A stretch of 64,000 bases of DNA from Pseudomonadota bacterium (lineage in GTDB: Bacteria; Pseudomonadota; Alphaproteobacteria; Puniceispirillales; Puniceispirillaceae), in assembly GCA_027620495.1 (NCBI GenBank), contig JAQCEA010000013.1, positions 1 to 64,000 of the forward strand. Direction: 5' to 3'. The notes beneath the pieces were generated by a model. That model saw only the letters and a program-made list of their open reading frames with translations. It did no database searches and was not told the DNA's origin. Positions 36,816 to 45,929 of the stretch are shown here, piece after piece. How positions within the stretch are numbered: the stretch's first letter is position 1; each line of letters opens with the position of its first letter. The position numbers and the translations under genes are program-made.

Positions 36816-38480
36816 TCAGTTCTTATTCATTTTTTCAATAGCCGCATCCCCGATATTGTCAGCACCGCGGCTAGCCAACAGATTATCCAGCCAGTCTGGA
36901 TCCATGTTAGGCACCGAACTCAACAACAAATCGGTATAGGCATGATGGGGCGGTGTGAACATATCATTTTTCGGCCCCGACTCGACAACGATGCCATCTT
37001 TCATCACCACCACTTCATCGGCAATGGCACGTACGGTTGATAGATCATGTGTAATCAACATAAATGACAGTTGCATCTTGTCTTGAAGGTCAGTCAGAAG
37101 CCGCAAAATGCCCTCGGCTACAAGTTGGTCAAGGGCAGAGGTTACCTCATCACAAATGATAAATTTTGGCTCCGCCGCTAGGGCCCGGGCAATGCCGATA
37201 CGCTGTTTCTGGCCACCGGAAATTTCTGCTGGATATCGGTCAATAAATTCAGTTGGTTCAAGTTCAATCTGCGCCAACAATTCTTCAACGCGCTGACGCT
37301 TTTCACGGCCGGTTAATCCCAGATAAAATTCGACAGGACGCCCAATAATTTCGCCAATTTTCTTACGCGGGTTAAGCGCTGTATCTGCCATTTGGTAAAT
37401 CATCTGCATCTGCCGCAATTGTTCATTTGAACGTTGCCGGTAATCAGGTGGCAAGGCCGTGCCATCAAAACTGATGCTGCCGGTCAGCGGTGGCAACAAA
37501 CCGGTTATACAGCGTGCCGTAGTAGATTTTCCAGACCCGGACTCGCCCACGACAGCGACGGTGCGCCCGGCATGAATGTCAAAACTCACGTCACGGACAA
37601 CGGGATCATTCTTGGCATAGGCGGCTGTCACATTCTTTAAGCTGATGACAGGGGTAGCACCGGTTTTGGCGGGTGGCTTTTGCTTGCGTTCAAAGCTACG
37701 CACCGCCCAGAGCGATTTTGTGTAGCTTTCGCGCGGTGATTTCAGCATGGAACGGGTGGTGTTTTCTTCAACCTCATCACCGCGAAGTAAAACTTTAATA
37801 CGGTCGGCCATTTGCGCGACAACGGCTAAATCATGGGTAATGTAAATAGCGGCGGTTGAAAATTGTTCAACAATGTCGCGGATGGCGGACAACACCTCGA
37901 TCTGTGTTGTCACATCAAGTGCGGTTGTCGGCTCATCAAAAATAATGAGATCTGGCCGACAGGACATTGCCATGGCAGTCATGGCACGTTGCAACTGGCC
38001 GCCAGAAAGTTGATGCGGATAGCGAAACCCGATCATTTCGGGTTGCGGTAACCGTAACCGTCTATAGAGATTGATTGCATCGGTCTCGGCATCAATGCGG
38101 CTAAATTTTCTGTGAAAAACCGGTGCCTCGGTATGCTGATACATTATTTTATGTGATGGATTAAAACTCGCGGCTGCAGATTGTGCAACATAGGCAATGC
38201 GGCTCCCTAGCAAACGGCGCCGTTTTTCAAGAGGTGAATTGACAAGATCAATGCCATCAAACTCGATGCTGCCCCCAACAATTTCACAGCCATCACGCGT
38301 AAAGCCCATCCCGGCAAGTCCCAGCGTAGATTTGCCCGCACCAGATTCGCCAATCAGGCCCAGCACCTCACCAGGGTATAGATCAAGGCTCACTTTATTG
38401 ATAATACGGCTACGGGTTTCGTCACTGATACCATCAATTTGCAGGTCACGAATTTTGAGCAACGGCTTGGTATTTGTCAT
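36816..38480 (-). CDS. Fused dual ATPase of a peptide-type ABC transporter (DppD-DppF)
   Basis: This is a single 554-residue protein carrying two ABC ATPase domains. The first has GESGAGKST, LSGGQLQRAM and LIIFDEPTTALD; the second has GESGSGKST, ISGGQKQRIG and FIICDEVTSALD. The track ORF starts inside the permease gene, and the ATG at 38480 (MTNTKPLLKIRDLQIDG) is the proper start, two bases after the permease stop. It energises the Dpp/Opp-type importer encoded upstream, for peptides, nickel or other solutes. Confidence 0.9.
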   Translation of the reverse strand: MTNTKPLLKIRDLQIDGISDETRSRIINKVSLDLYPGEVLGLIGESGAGKSTLGLAGMGFTRDGCEIVGGSIEFDGIDLVNSPLEKRRRLLGSRIAYVAQSAAASFNPSHKIMYQHTEAPVFHRKFSRIDAETDAINLYRRLRLPQPEMIGFRYPHQLSGGQLQRAMTAMAMSCRPDLIIFDEPTTALDVTTQIEVLSAIRDIVEQFSTAAIYITHDLAVVAQMADRIKVLLRGDEVEENTTRSMLKSPRESYTKSLWAVRSFERKQKPPAKTGATPVISLKNVTAAYAKNDPVVRDVSFDIHAGRTVAVVGESGSGKSTTARCITGLLPPLTGSISFDGTALPPDYRQRSNEQLRQMQMIYQMADTALNPRKKIGEIIGRPVEFYLGLTGREKRQRVEELLAQIELEPTEFIDRYPAEISGGQKQRIGIARALAAEPKFIICDEVTSALDQLVAEGILRLLTDLQDKMQLSFMLITHDLSTVRAIADEVVVMKDGIVVESGPKNDMFTPPHHAYTDLLLSSVPNMDPDWLDNLLASRGADNIGDAAIEKMNKN

Positions 38481-38482
38481 GC

Positions 38483-39658
38483 TCACTCCCTCAGCCCTGA
38501 CGCGCGGTGCAACATCCAGTCGACAACAAAATTGACTGCGACTGTAAGCAAAGCAATGGCCCCTGCCGCCATCAATGGCAAGGCCGCGGTCAGTGGGCTG
38601 AAGACCGCGAAATTGATGAATTGTGCAAGATCTTTCACCATGGTGCCCCAATCAGCCAAAGGTGGTTGAATGCCAACGCCAAGAAAGGATAGCGAGGCGA
38701 TTGTCAAAAAGACAAAACAAAATCGTAATCCAAATTCAGCGAGGAGTGGGGCAAATGCGTTTGGCAAAATCTCTTTAAAAATAAGGTAGGACATGTTTTC
38801 GCCGCGTAATTTGGCGGCTTCAAAAAAATCCATAACCACAATATTCATACCGACAGCGCGCGAGAGTCGAAACACGCGCGTGGCATCTAGCACGGCTATA
38901 ATTAGAACCATATAGATCGTTAAAAGCCATTTTTCCGAGCCAGCCCATGCAGAGGCAATGGTCATCAATAAAAGTGCAAAAATTAATTGAGGGATTGACA
39001 TCAGCATATCAACTATCCGCGATAATGCTTGATCAAACCAGCCGCCTAATGCCGCTGCCAAAAATCCAAAAAATGTACCAATTAAAAAGGCAAGGCATGT
39101 GGTTATAAAGGCGATACCTACGGTATTTTGTCCACCATATATGAGACGAGACAGCAAATCGCGTCCAATTTGGTCAGTGCCTAAAAGATGTGCAGGATCG
39201 CCGCCTAGATCTGGGTTGCCCCCGGGCAGAACATTTACCTTTGCAAAAATTTCAGCTTGCCCATAGGGCGCTAACCAGTCGGCAAAAATAGACATGATCG
39301 CATAGCCGATGATAATTATTATGCCGAGTGCGGCGGTTACCGGCATCTGTCGAAACATTTTGCGACTGCTATCAGTGCCAAAATGCTGTCCGGCCAAGCG
39401 GAATAGATAACCGGCAATGCCAAGGCCGATAACGCCTTGAACAAACCATTGAAAAAATATCAGCTCTTTGACGAAATACAGCCACCACATCAAATAAATT
39501 GTGGCTATGGCAATTGAATATCCAAAAGCGCCACCGAGACTCATGCCGGTACAGGCATGTTGGATCTGCGCAATCGGGACGCGGCGACCAATCGGCCGCA
39601 ATAAAAGGCTCATTGCGATCACACATGCCAGCCATATCAATCCACTTGTGCCTGTCAT
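38483..39658 (-). CDS. Peptide-type ABC transporter permease (DppC type) with N-terminal extension
   Basis: From the ATG at 39658, behind GTAGGAGAT, the protein has 391 residues, about 90-100 more than a normal DppC. The extra N-terminus carries about three hydrophobic helices before the usual DppC start (PVTAALGIIIIIGYAIMSIFAD, then DPAHLLGTDQIGRDLLSRL). The permease core ends with FLGVGIQPPLADWGTMV. The extension is in frame and looks membrane-embedded, not spurious. Confidence 0.85.
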   Translation of the reverse strand: MTGTSGLIWLACVIAMSLLLRPIGRRVPIAQIQHACTGMSLGGAFGYSIAIATIYLMWWLYFVKELIFFQWFVQGVIGLGIAGYLFRLAGQHFGTDSSRKMFRQMPVTAALGIIIIIGYAIMSIFADWLAPYGQAEIFAKVNVLPGGNPDLGGDPAHLLGTDQIGRDLLSRLIYGGQNTVGIAFITTCLAFLIGTFFGFLAAALGGWFDQALSRIVDMLMSIPQLIFALLLMTIASAWAGSEKWLLTIYMVLIIAVLDATRVFRLSRAVGMNIVVMDFFEAAKLRGENMSYLIFKEILPNAFAPLLAEFGLRFCFVFLTIASLSFLGVGIQPPLADWGTMVKDLAQFINFAVFSPLTAALPLMAAGAIALLTVAVNFVVDWMLHRASGLRE

Positions 39659-39669
39659 TCTGCCATCTC

Positions 39670-40665
39670 CTACTTCGGAATTCTCAAGCGGGGATTTGAT
39701 AAAATCGCCATGATATCGGCGAGCAAATTTAGCAGAATGTAGGCTGAGGCAAAGACCATGCAACAGGCCTGTACTACTGGAATATCCCTAATCTTAACAC
39801 TATCAACAAAAAGTTGACCAATGCCGGGATAGACAAATACCACCTCAACCACCACAACGCCTGTGATTAAATAGGCCAAGTTCAAAGCGACCACATTGAT
39901 GATTGGCGCCAACGCGTTGGGTAACGCATGCACAACAATGACCCTAAATGGGCTAAGCCCTTTTAATCTTGCCATTTCGATATAGGGAGATGCGAGCAAA
40001 TTAATGATGGCGGCGCGGGTCATGCGCATCATATGGGCTGTAACAACAAGTGTGAGTGTTAGCGCAGGCAATAAAGTTTTTTCAAGTCTCTCAGCAAAGC
40101 TCATACCATCAAAAATATTAGACAGTGATGGCAACAATGGGTTTAAGACAGCAAGAACGAGAATGAGAATATAGGCAACAAAAAATTCTGGACTCGAAAT
40201 TGATGTCAGCGTGCTGACATTTGCAACCCGATCAAAAATTGAATAGCGATACAACGCGGCTAGGATACCAATGGCCAAAGATATAGGGATTGCAATCACT
40301 GCGGTGACGCTGGCCAGGAATACGGTGTTGGCAAAACGTGGTGCCAGCTGTGTCGCAACACTGCCGTAGTTAGAGCTACTATTTTCACCAACATAAGCAC
40401 TGAAATTTGCTTGCGCAAAGCTAGTGCCGAAGTCACCTCTAGCCGCCCCGACAAGCCAGTCAAAATAACGGTTGGCAATTGGTCGATCAAGGCCAAGATC
40501 TGCGCGAATTGCTGCAACCGCTTCGGGTGTGGCGGCTTGGCCAAGCAACGCTTGCGCGAAATCACCTGGCAACATGTTTACTGCCAGAAAAATAATTATC
40601 GACACAAGGAAGAGTGTCAGAACACCTAATCCAAGACGCTTAATTATAATCGATAGAATGCCCAT
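39670..40665 (-). CDS. Peptide-type ABC transporter permease (DppB type)
   Basis: This is a 331-residue permease with six helices. The family segments are MLPGDFAQALLGQAATPEAV near the N-terminus, HMMRMTRAAIINLLASPYIE and VVVVEVVFVYPGIGQLFVDS. It is separated from the binding-protein gene by about 130 bases that hold a strong hairpin. Confidence 0.9.
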   Translation of the reverse strand: MGILSIIIKRLGLGVLTLFLVSIIIFLAVNMLPGDFAQALLGQAATPEAVAAIRADLGLDRPIANRYFDWLVGAARGDFGTSFAQANFSAYVGENSSSNYGSVATQLAPRFANTVFLASVTAVIAIPISLAIGILAALYRYSIFDRVANVSTLTSISSPEFFVAYILILVLAVLNPLLPSLSNIFDGMSFAERLEKTLLPALTLTLVVTAHMMRMTRAAIINLLASPYIEMARLKGLSPFRVIVVHALPNALAPIINVVALNLAYLITGVVVVEVVFVYPGIGQLFVDSVKIRDIPVVQACCMVFASAYILLNLLADIMAILSNPRLRIPK

Positions 40666-40741
40666 GCGACCCAGTTTGTTTGATTAGACTGCGATATCAC
40701 CTAGTCGAGGTCAGGTTGAATTCAACCAACGCAGTATGAGG

Positions 40742-40777
40742 CAGTTTCACGCAAATCAGAAAATCTGCGTGAAACTG
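40742..40777. promoter_or_regulatory. 12-bp inverted repeat between binding-protein and permease genes
   Basis: This is a perfect inverted repeat CAGTTTCACGCA ... TGCGTGAAACTG with a 12-base loop. The genes here run on the minus strand, and no T-run follows on that strand. The hairpin therefore more likely limits read-through or protects the binding-protein mRNA than ends transcription. A T-rich stretch follows on the plus strand. Confidence 0.6.
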
Positions 40778-40798
40778 TTTGTTATTTTTGTTTATCTA

Positions 40799-42346
40799 TT
40801 AGGCGAACCACCAGCGCTTGGAAATTCGTGAGTTATCCAGCATCCACAAATTGCCAACTTTAGGCCCATGCGCCAGCTTTGTTGACGCCGCGTCCAGATA
40901 GTTCTGGTACATTGGAATTATTGTGCCGCCCTCTTGAGAACATAGTGACTGCATTTCAGTGTAAATGTCACGGCGCTTGGCGCTATCAAGTTCTGACCTG
41001 CCTTGTTTCAAAAGTGATTGGAACCTCTCATTTTCCCAACCGGCTTCGTTCCACGGTTGGCCACTCTCATAGGCGGTCTGGAACATCCAGTCTTCAGTAG
41101 CTCGTCCTGACCAATACGACGCACACCATGGCTTTTTCATCCAAACGTTCGACCAATAGCCATCGGCTGGTTCCTGGATAACATTGATGGTTATGCCACA
41201 TTTTGCGGCTGAGTTAGAATAGAGTTGTCCTGCATCTGTCGCACCTGCGAATGCTCCCTCTGATACATGTAGGTCGAGCTTTAGATTGCCCATTCCGGCC
41301 TTGTTCATATGGAATTTTGCCTTGTCAGGATCATACTGTATTTGCGGCAGGTTACCGGCATAATACTGATTAGCTGGACCGATAGGATGGTCGTTGCCGA
41401 TCGCTCCGTGACCAAGCAAAATTTTGTCAACCATTTCCTGACGGTTTACAGCATGTTTCAAAGCCTGTCTGACATGCACATTGTTGAAAGGCTCCATCTT
41501 GCAAAGCATTGGGAAGACATTGTGCATATTCCCGGTGACTTCAATTATTTCAACATTTGGGTTTGCCTTCATTAAAGGAACCGTTTTGAAATCAACACGG
41601 TTAACAGCGTCAACCTGGCCGGTCATCATTGCGTTCATCCGTGCAGAGGCATCTGCAATTGCAATGGCTTCAACCTCGGCAAAATAGCCAACCGTGTCAG
41701 CGCGATAATGGTCTTCATATTTCTTCACCAATGTACGAACGCCTGGCTCAAAAGAAACCACCTGATATGGTCCGGTGCCGATACCTTTGCTGATAGCTTC
41801 GGCAATCATGCCTGCTGGGAAGATACAGATGTGGTAATCAGATACCAGATAAGGGAAATCGGCACTGCCAGATTTCAGGGTAAACTGTACCTGGTTGTCG
41901 CTAAGCTTTTTCATCTCTTCAACTGATGATACGATTGGCTTGGCGGCTGATTTAGCGCCTTCTTCCACATGCATTTTCATTGACTCTATAACGTCATCGG
42001 CACCAAAGCTCTTGCCGTTGTGGAATTTTACGCCTTTACGCAAATTGAATGTCCAAACTTTCGCATCTGGCGTGGCTTCCCAGCTTTCTGCTAGTTCGCC
42101 TTTCAGACTGCCATCAGACGCCACTTCGGTCAGGGTTTCAAATACACAACCAGCGCCCATGTTAATCATATAGTTATCAGAATGGGTGCGGCTGTCCCAC
42201 GTGTCTGATGTATTGGCACCAGCAAGCCCCAACCGCAAACGGCCACCATGCTTTGGTGCCGCCAAGGCTGGCATTCCCATTGTTGAAAGCAGGCCAGCCG
42301 CAGCTGACGTTTGCAACAATGTTCTTCTCGAAAACCGATTATTCAT
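40799..42346 (-). CDS. Peptide-type ABC transporter substrate-binding protein (DppA/OppA family), Tat-exported
   Basis: This is a periplasmic binding protein (SBP family 5). The ATG at 42346, preceded by GGAGG, gives 515 residues. A twin-arginine signal NNRFSRRTLLQTSAAAGLL opens the protein. Typical SBP5 segments are WTFNLRKGVKFHNGKSFGADD and VRQALKHAVNRQEMVDKILLG. Ligand unknown; the flanking dioxygenases for quaternary amines make a betaine or related compound as plausible as a peptide. Confidence 0.88.
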   Translation of the reverse strand: MNNRFSRRTLLQTSAAAGLLSTMGMPALAAPKHGGRLRLGLAGANTSDTWDSRTHSDNYMINMGAGCVFETLTEVASDGSLKGELAESWEATPDAKVWTFNLRKGVKFHNGKSFGADDVIESMKMHVEEGAKSAAKPIVSSVEEMKKLSDNQVQFTLKSGSADFPYLVSDYHICIFPAGMIAEAISKGIGTGPYQVVSFEPGVRTLVKKYEDHYRADTVGYFAEVEAIAIADASARMNAMMTGQVDAVNRVDFKTVPLMKANPNVEIIEVTGNMHNVFPMLCKMEPFNNVHVRQALKHAVNRQEMVDKILLGHGAIGNDHPIGPANQYYAGNLPQIQYDPDKAKFHMNKAGMGNLKLDLHVSEGAFAGATDAGQLYSNSAAKCGITINVIQEPADGYWSNVWMKKPWCASYWSGRATEDWMFQTAYESGQPWNEAGWENERFQSLLKQGRSELDSAKRRDIYTEMQSLCSQEGGTIIPMYQNYLDAASTKLAHGPKVGNLWMLDNSRISKRWWFA

Positions 42347-42630
42347 TTTTTCCTCCAACAAAAAAGATTTAAGAAGTGGCAACCGACTGACTGCGCTTCG
42401 ACTTCCAAAGTCTTACCGGTGCCATCCCATCTTATGTTTATAATAGCCTATTCAGAAAATTGGACCTTTGACAAGTATTTTGACGTTCATCAAAGTTGCA
42501 GATTTAATAGCCAATTGACGGTTCTTTTATGCGGCAAATCATATTTACTCTGATCTTATGAGAATTTTTTGCTGCGTCCCAAAAAATCGATGATAACAGC
42601 TCAATCACTGAGATATATTTATCGTTAATT

Positions 42631-43749
42631 CTATGCATGATATTTAACTATATTATGCGTTTTCAAACTACTCAGATAGTCCTCACGATTTATGTAGGCG
42701 CCTGCCATTTTTCGTTTGCCCTGAAAAGCGCCGCGGCCATGTAGGACCCGCCAATTATCAAAAACTATCATTTCGCCAGGCTTTAGTTGATATCGCCATT
42801 GATAGTTTGCGCTGTTAAATCGGCTATCGAGATAACGGATCCCGGAATAGAGCTGGGTCATTTGTGGTTCGGCAAGCCGTATCGTTGCCCGGTCATAATT
42901 GTTAAAGGTTACCTGAATGAGTCGTCCCTCATGATCATGTCGCAGGATGGGTCGGCGTGCCTGCAAATTTGAACCATCCCCTTTGTAAATGCCAGTAACC
43001 TCAATCTGGCCAAGTGCGGCATATAAAACCGGATCATCCTGTTGAAGCTGGTGAGCCACTCTAAAACCGTCAACCATGACCGACTCACCACCAGTTGCGT
43101 CATACTCCATACAAAGAAGTATTTGCAGCCCCGGTGCGTCTAAACTGTATGTCGAGTCGGTATGTGGTCGCAATTCCTTTGGCGTATACGCGCTATCTGC
43201 CATTGTTTCATTCGCTTCAAACTCCCACAACCCACCAAAAATAGTCTCGCGAATATAGCCAATATTATTTGCAAACTTGGCCACAGACGCCTGTTCGCAT
43301 GGACAGTGTTTCACAAGCACAAATCCATAATCGGCAAGCTTTTTTAAAGCCTCAGACGTGCCTGACCGGGTTAACGCCTGATCAAACTCAATCGAGACAA
43401 GATCACTGGTTATGTTATGCGCATCCCAGAGCGTGGGGGCCGGTACATCAATTTCATCTATCGGCTTCAGGTAAGCTGCAAGAAATCCGCTATCATAGTC
43501 CACGAAATTTTCAAGGTCAGGCCATTTGATGCAAATACATTGGCCGTCCTCTTTTAGTTTTACCTGTTCTGGGGAGATATCGGCAGGCACCATCGCGGTG
43601 AATAATTCACGTTGGTGACTTTGGCTGTCAAAGCTGACCGGATCCCGGGCGTTATCTCGTAGCCAAAAATACGAAAAAATAGACGCTTGACCACTATGCC
43701 ATTTGATTTGCATTGAATCAGAACCAAGTTGAAAAGCGCTGATTGTCAT
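42631..43749 (-). CDS. Gamma-butyrobetaine-hydroxylase-like Fe(II)/2-oxoglutarate dioxygenase
   Basis: This is a 372-residue protein of the BBOX/TMLH family. It has an N-terminal DUF971-like domain (YFWLRDNARDP), then the TauD-type dioxygenase fold with the iron ligands HTDSTYS (HxD) and the distal histidine in NWRVLHGRGAF. The ATG at 43749 is chosen over the track start because AGAGGAAC precedes it. The substrate is likely a trimethylammonium compound such as gamma-butyrobetaine, but the homologous TmpA lies only 1 kb away, so the exact role is open. Confidence 0.8.
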   Translation of the reverse strand: MTISAFQLGSDSMQIKWHSGQASIFSYFWLRDNARDPVSFDSQSHQRELFTAMVPADISPEQVKLKEDGQCICIKWPDLENFVDYDSGFLAAYLKPIDEIDVPAPTLWDAHNITSDLVSIEFDQALTRSGTSEALKKLADYGFVLVKHCPCEQASVAKFANNIGYIRETIFGGLWEFEANETMADSAYTPKELRPHTDSTYSLDAPGLQILLCMEYDATGGESVMVDGFRVAHQLQQDDPVLYAALGQIEVTGIYKGDGSNLQARRPILRHDHEGRLIQVTFNNYDRATIRLAEPQMTQLYSGIRYLDSRFNSANYQWRYQLKPGEMIVFDNWRVLHGRGAFQGKRKMAGAYINREDYLSSLKTHNIVKYHA

Positions 43750-44114
43750 TGGTATGTTCCTCTCAAATGGAAATGGCCACAAAGACGAATAAACCCACAA
43801 ACCACCCTCAACAAGGCCCCACTAAACCAGCGACCGATGGATCTAGGCGTAGGATTGATGCCCCGGCGCCGCGTCAATTTGTGACTTAATTCATCTATAT
43901 CAATAGGCTAGCAGATCATCATTTATGGTCAACTATCAAAAATTTGCTTGGCATCTTGCCCTAATAATGGCCCGAGGATGAAGCGCCGACCACCATGGAC
44001 CAGCGATTGGGGGTGCTGCTGATGGGTGAAATTTAGATGTGGCTATCAAATAGATGGTTAGCTAGGCAATGGGGCTTGGCCCGGCGACCTTGGCCCTAAC
44101 GCATTCGCAAATTT
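43750..44114. other. Intergenic region with no recognised gene
   Basis: These 365 bases lie between the tmpB-like gene and the BBOX-like gene, both on the minus strand, so the promoter of the latter should be here. An inverted repeat AACGCATT/AATGCGTT spans the tmpB stop codon (about 44098-44127) and may act as a weak terminator. The plus-strand ORF at 44069 in the track is a shadow of tmpB. Confidence 0.4.
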
Positions 44115-44687
44115 TCAATGCGTTTGCAGTCCGGCAACACGATATAACATTGGCAAATAATGCTCTAACGGGGGCACCGCCAAACCGCTCACCTTGCCCT
44201 GATCATCACAGCGCCGGACAAGAACAATTCTGTCAAAGCCGGGAATGCTCTCAAAGGATTTGCATTCATCACCGCGCATCGGCCCACCTTGTAATGTTAA
44301 CGAATGTTTTGATGCCTCTGAAAGGCTGTCATAATAGGCTTGGTCAACAGCACAAAGATATCGTTTCGCCGCGACATGATGGCGAACACAATCCACAACG
44401 GTTTCAGGCAAAACCCCCTCAATCAATATCGCGCCGGCATCTTCATGCAAACGATCAGCGACATCGTCCATGGCAAAGGCCCCCAGTTCAGAGGTAAAAT
44501 GCCCCACATCATGAATAAGCGCGCCAATCACTGCGTCATCATCTCCACCTGCTTGAGAAGCAAAATAGGCGGATTGAAGCATATGCTCGCCAATGCTTAC
44601 CGACTCACCAAGATATTCTTCCGCACCATTGGTATGAAAAATAGTGATGATCCGGTCTATCACTTGGCGCCGTTCGTCTTCAGTCAT
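44115..44687 (-). CDS. tmpB: HD-domain mixed-valence di-iron oxygenase, TmpB/PhnZ family
   Basis: PhnZ and TmpB are di-iron oxygenases that cleave the C-P bond of 1-hydroxy-2-aminoethyl-type phosphonates. From the ATG at 44687 the protein has 190 residues, the size of PhnZ. It has the N-terminal YLGESVSIGEHMLQSAYFA, the HD motif LIHDVGHF, then HEDAGA and HHVAAKRYLC, and QGGPM. The start overlaps the stop of the TmpA-like gene (ATGA). Pairing with a BBOX-type dioxygenase and not a PhyH-type PhnY favours TmpB, which would release glycine betaine and phosphate. Confidence 0.75.
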   Translation of the reverse strand: MTEDERRQVIDRIITIFHTNGAEEYLGESVSIGEHMLQSAYFASQAGGDDDAVIGALIHDVGHFTSELGAFAMDDVADRLHEDAGAILIEGVLPETVVDCVRHHVAAKRYLCAVDQAYYDSLSEASKHSLTLQGGPMRGDECKSFESIPGFDRIVLVRRCDDQGKVSGLAVPPLEHYLPMLYRVAGLQTH

Positions 44688-45829
44688 ACCGCTATGGTCT
44701 CCTTTTCCATGGCGGCAAGTGTTGAATAAAGCCCGTCCTTGTCGGGATAACATCCCTGAAGCCAACGCGAGCCTTTACCGCTATACCCATTGCGCGCATG
44801 CAATACTCTGGTGTTATCGACAACAAAACAATCCCCGGGTGCCAATTTGAAACTCACCTGCATTGAAACATCGTCTATAATCTCAGCAAACAAACGCCAT
44901 GCCCTGTAAAAGGGCTGCATATATTCATAGGGAATATCCGTCAGTGCGGCAGCCGACCGATTATTGAACCGGATGGTAATCACTTCACCATCTGGGGTGG
45001 TTTCGATCATTGGTCGCCGAGCGTGGAGGGAAACACCGGCACTGCCCTCATAGGAAAACCGCGCGCAATGACCCGCAAGGAGCGCAAATGCATCGGCATC
45101 TTGATCTGCCAAAACTTCGGCGGCACGAAAACCATCAACAACGATACTGGCACCGCCTTGTGCAGAGTTTTCAAGACAGTAGAGAATTTGCATCGATGGC
45201 ACCGGGTCACGGTATGGATTATCAGTATGCGCTTGAAGCCCAAGACCAGTATAGGCAAGATTGACCGGGTTAACTTCGGTTCTGACTTCAAACCATTTTC
45301 CGTAATTTGTTTCACGAACAAACCCAAAAAGGCCGGCAACATCCATCAATGCACCACTTTTGACCGGGCCATTTTCGAGTTTTGCAAATCCATATTTCCG
45401 TAGGTTGAAAAGCCAGCCATATAAGGAACGGCTGTCTGTATTGACCATGTCAAATTCTGCCGACGGCAAAGATTTGCCAAGGCGACCATCCCAAGTTTCG
45501 ACCCAATCAGCAAACCAGCAACTTCTTTTTGACCGGTCCTTATCATAACAATGCGACATCAGCCATGCTGGGTCATAGGCCACATCAAGATCACGGTCAT
45601 TAAATCGAATGATGATCCTGTTATCTGCAAATCGTGCACTGCAGATCACCACAGTTTCAGGAATGTCCTGAATGGTAATCAAACGCTGGCCATTACCAGA
45701 TGATTTGGTGGCATCATCATTGGCATTGTCCCGAAGCCAAATCGAATGGAAACGGGTGATCTGTCCATCTGACAGATGACAATTCAGGCTGCCGCCATTA
45801 TCTGCGATGGAAACCGCTTGGATAATCAT
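44684..45829 (-). CDS. tmpA: Fe(II)/2-oxoglutarate dioxygenase, probable 2-(trimethylammonio)ethylphosphonate hydroxylase
   Basis: This is a BBOX/TauD-family protein of 381 residues from the ATG at 45829 (a GTG at 45838 is also possible). It has an N-terminal WLRDNANDDAT segment, iron ligands in AHTDNPYRDPVPS, ENSAQGGASIVVDGFRAAEV, and the distal histidine in DNTRVLHARNGY. TmpA proteins are commonly misannotated as gamma-butyrobetaine hydroxylase. The assignment depends mainly on the translational overlap with the TmpB/PhnZ-like gene. A true gamma-butyrobetaine hydroxylase is the alternative. Confidence 0.72.
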   Translation of the reverse strand: MIIQAVSIADNGGSLNCHLSDGQITRFHSIWLRDNANDDATKSSGNGQRLITIQDIPETVVICSARFADNRIIIRFNDRDLDVAYDPAWLMSHCYDKDRSKRSCWFADWVETWDGRLGKSLPSAEFDMVNTDSRSLYGWLFNLRKYGFAKLENGPVKSGALMDVAGLFGFVRETNYGKWFEVRTEVNPVNLAYTGLGLQAHTDNPYRDPVPSMQILYCLENSAQGGASIVVDGFRAAEVLADQDADAFALLAGHCARFSYEGSAGVSLHARRPMIETTPDGEVITIRFNNRSAAALTDIPYEYMQPFYRAWRLFAEIIDDVSMQVSFKLAPGDCFVVDNTRVLHARNGYSGKGSRWLQGCYPDKDGLYSTLAAMEKETIAV

Positions 45830-45929
45830 GAACGTCACTCACAATTGTATGTTCGTTGAGTATATCATCGAAATTGAAATTGCAAAGCGATCAGATATCA
45901 GCGTCAGCAAGGCCCCAAACAAAAAAGAG

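Noticed and set aside
44069-44497. Plus-strand 142-codon ORF rich in histidine and glutamine
   Set aside because: It is antisense to the tmpB-like gene. The composition reflects complement coding of that gene.
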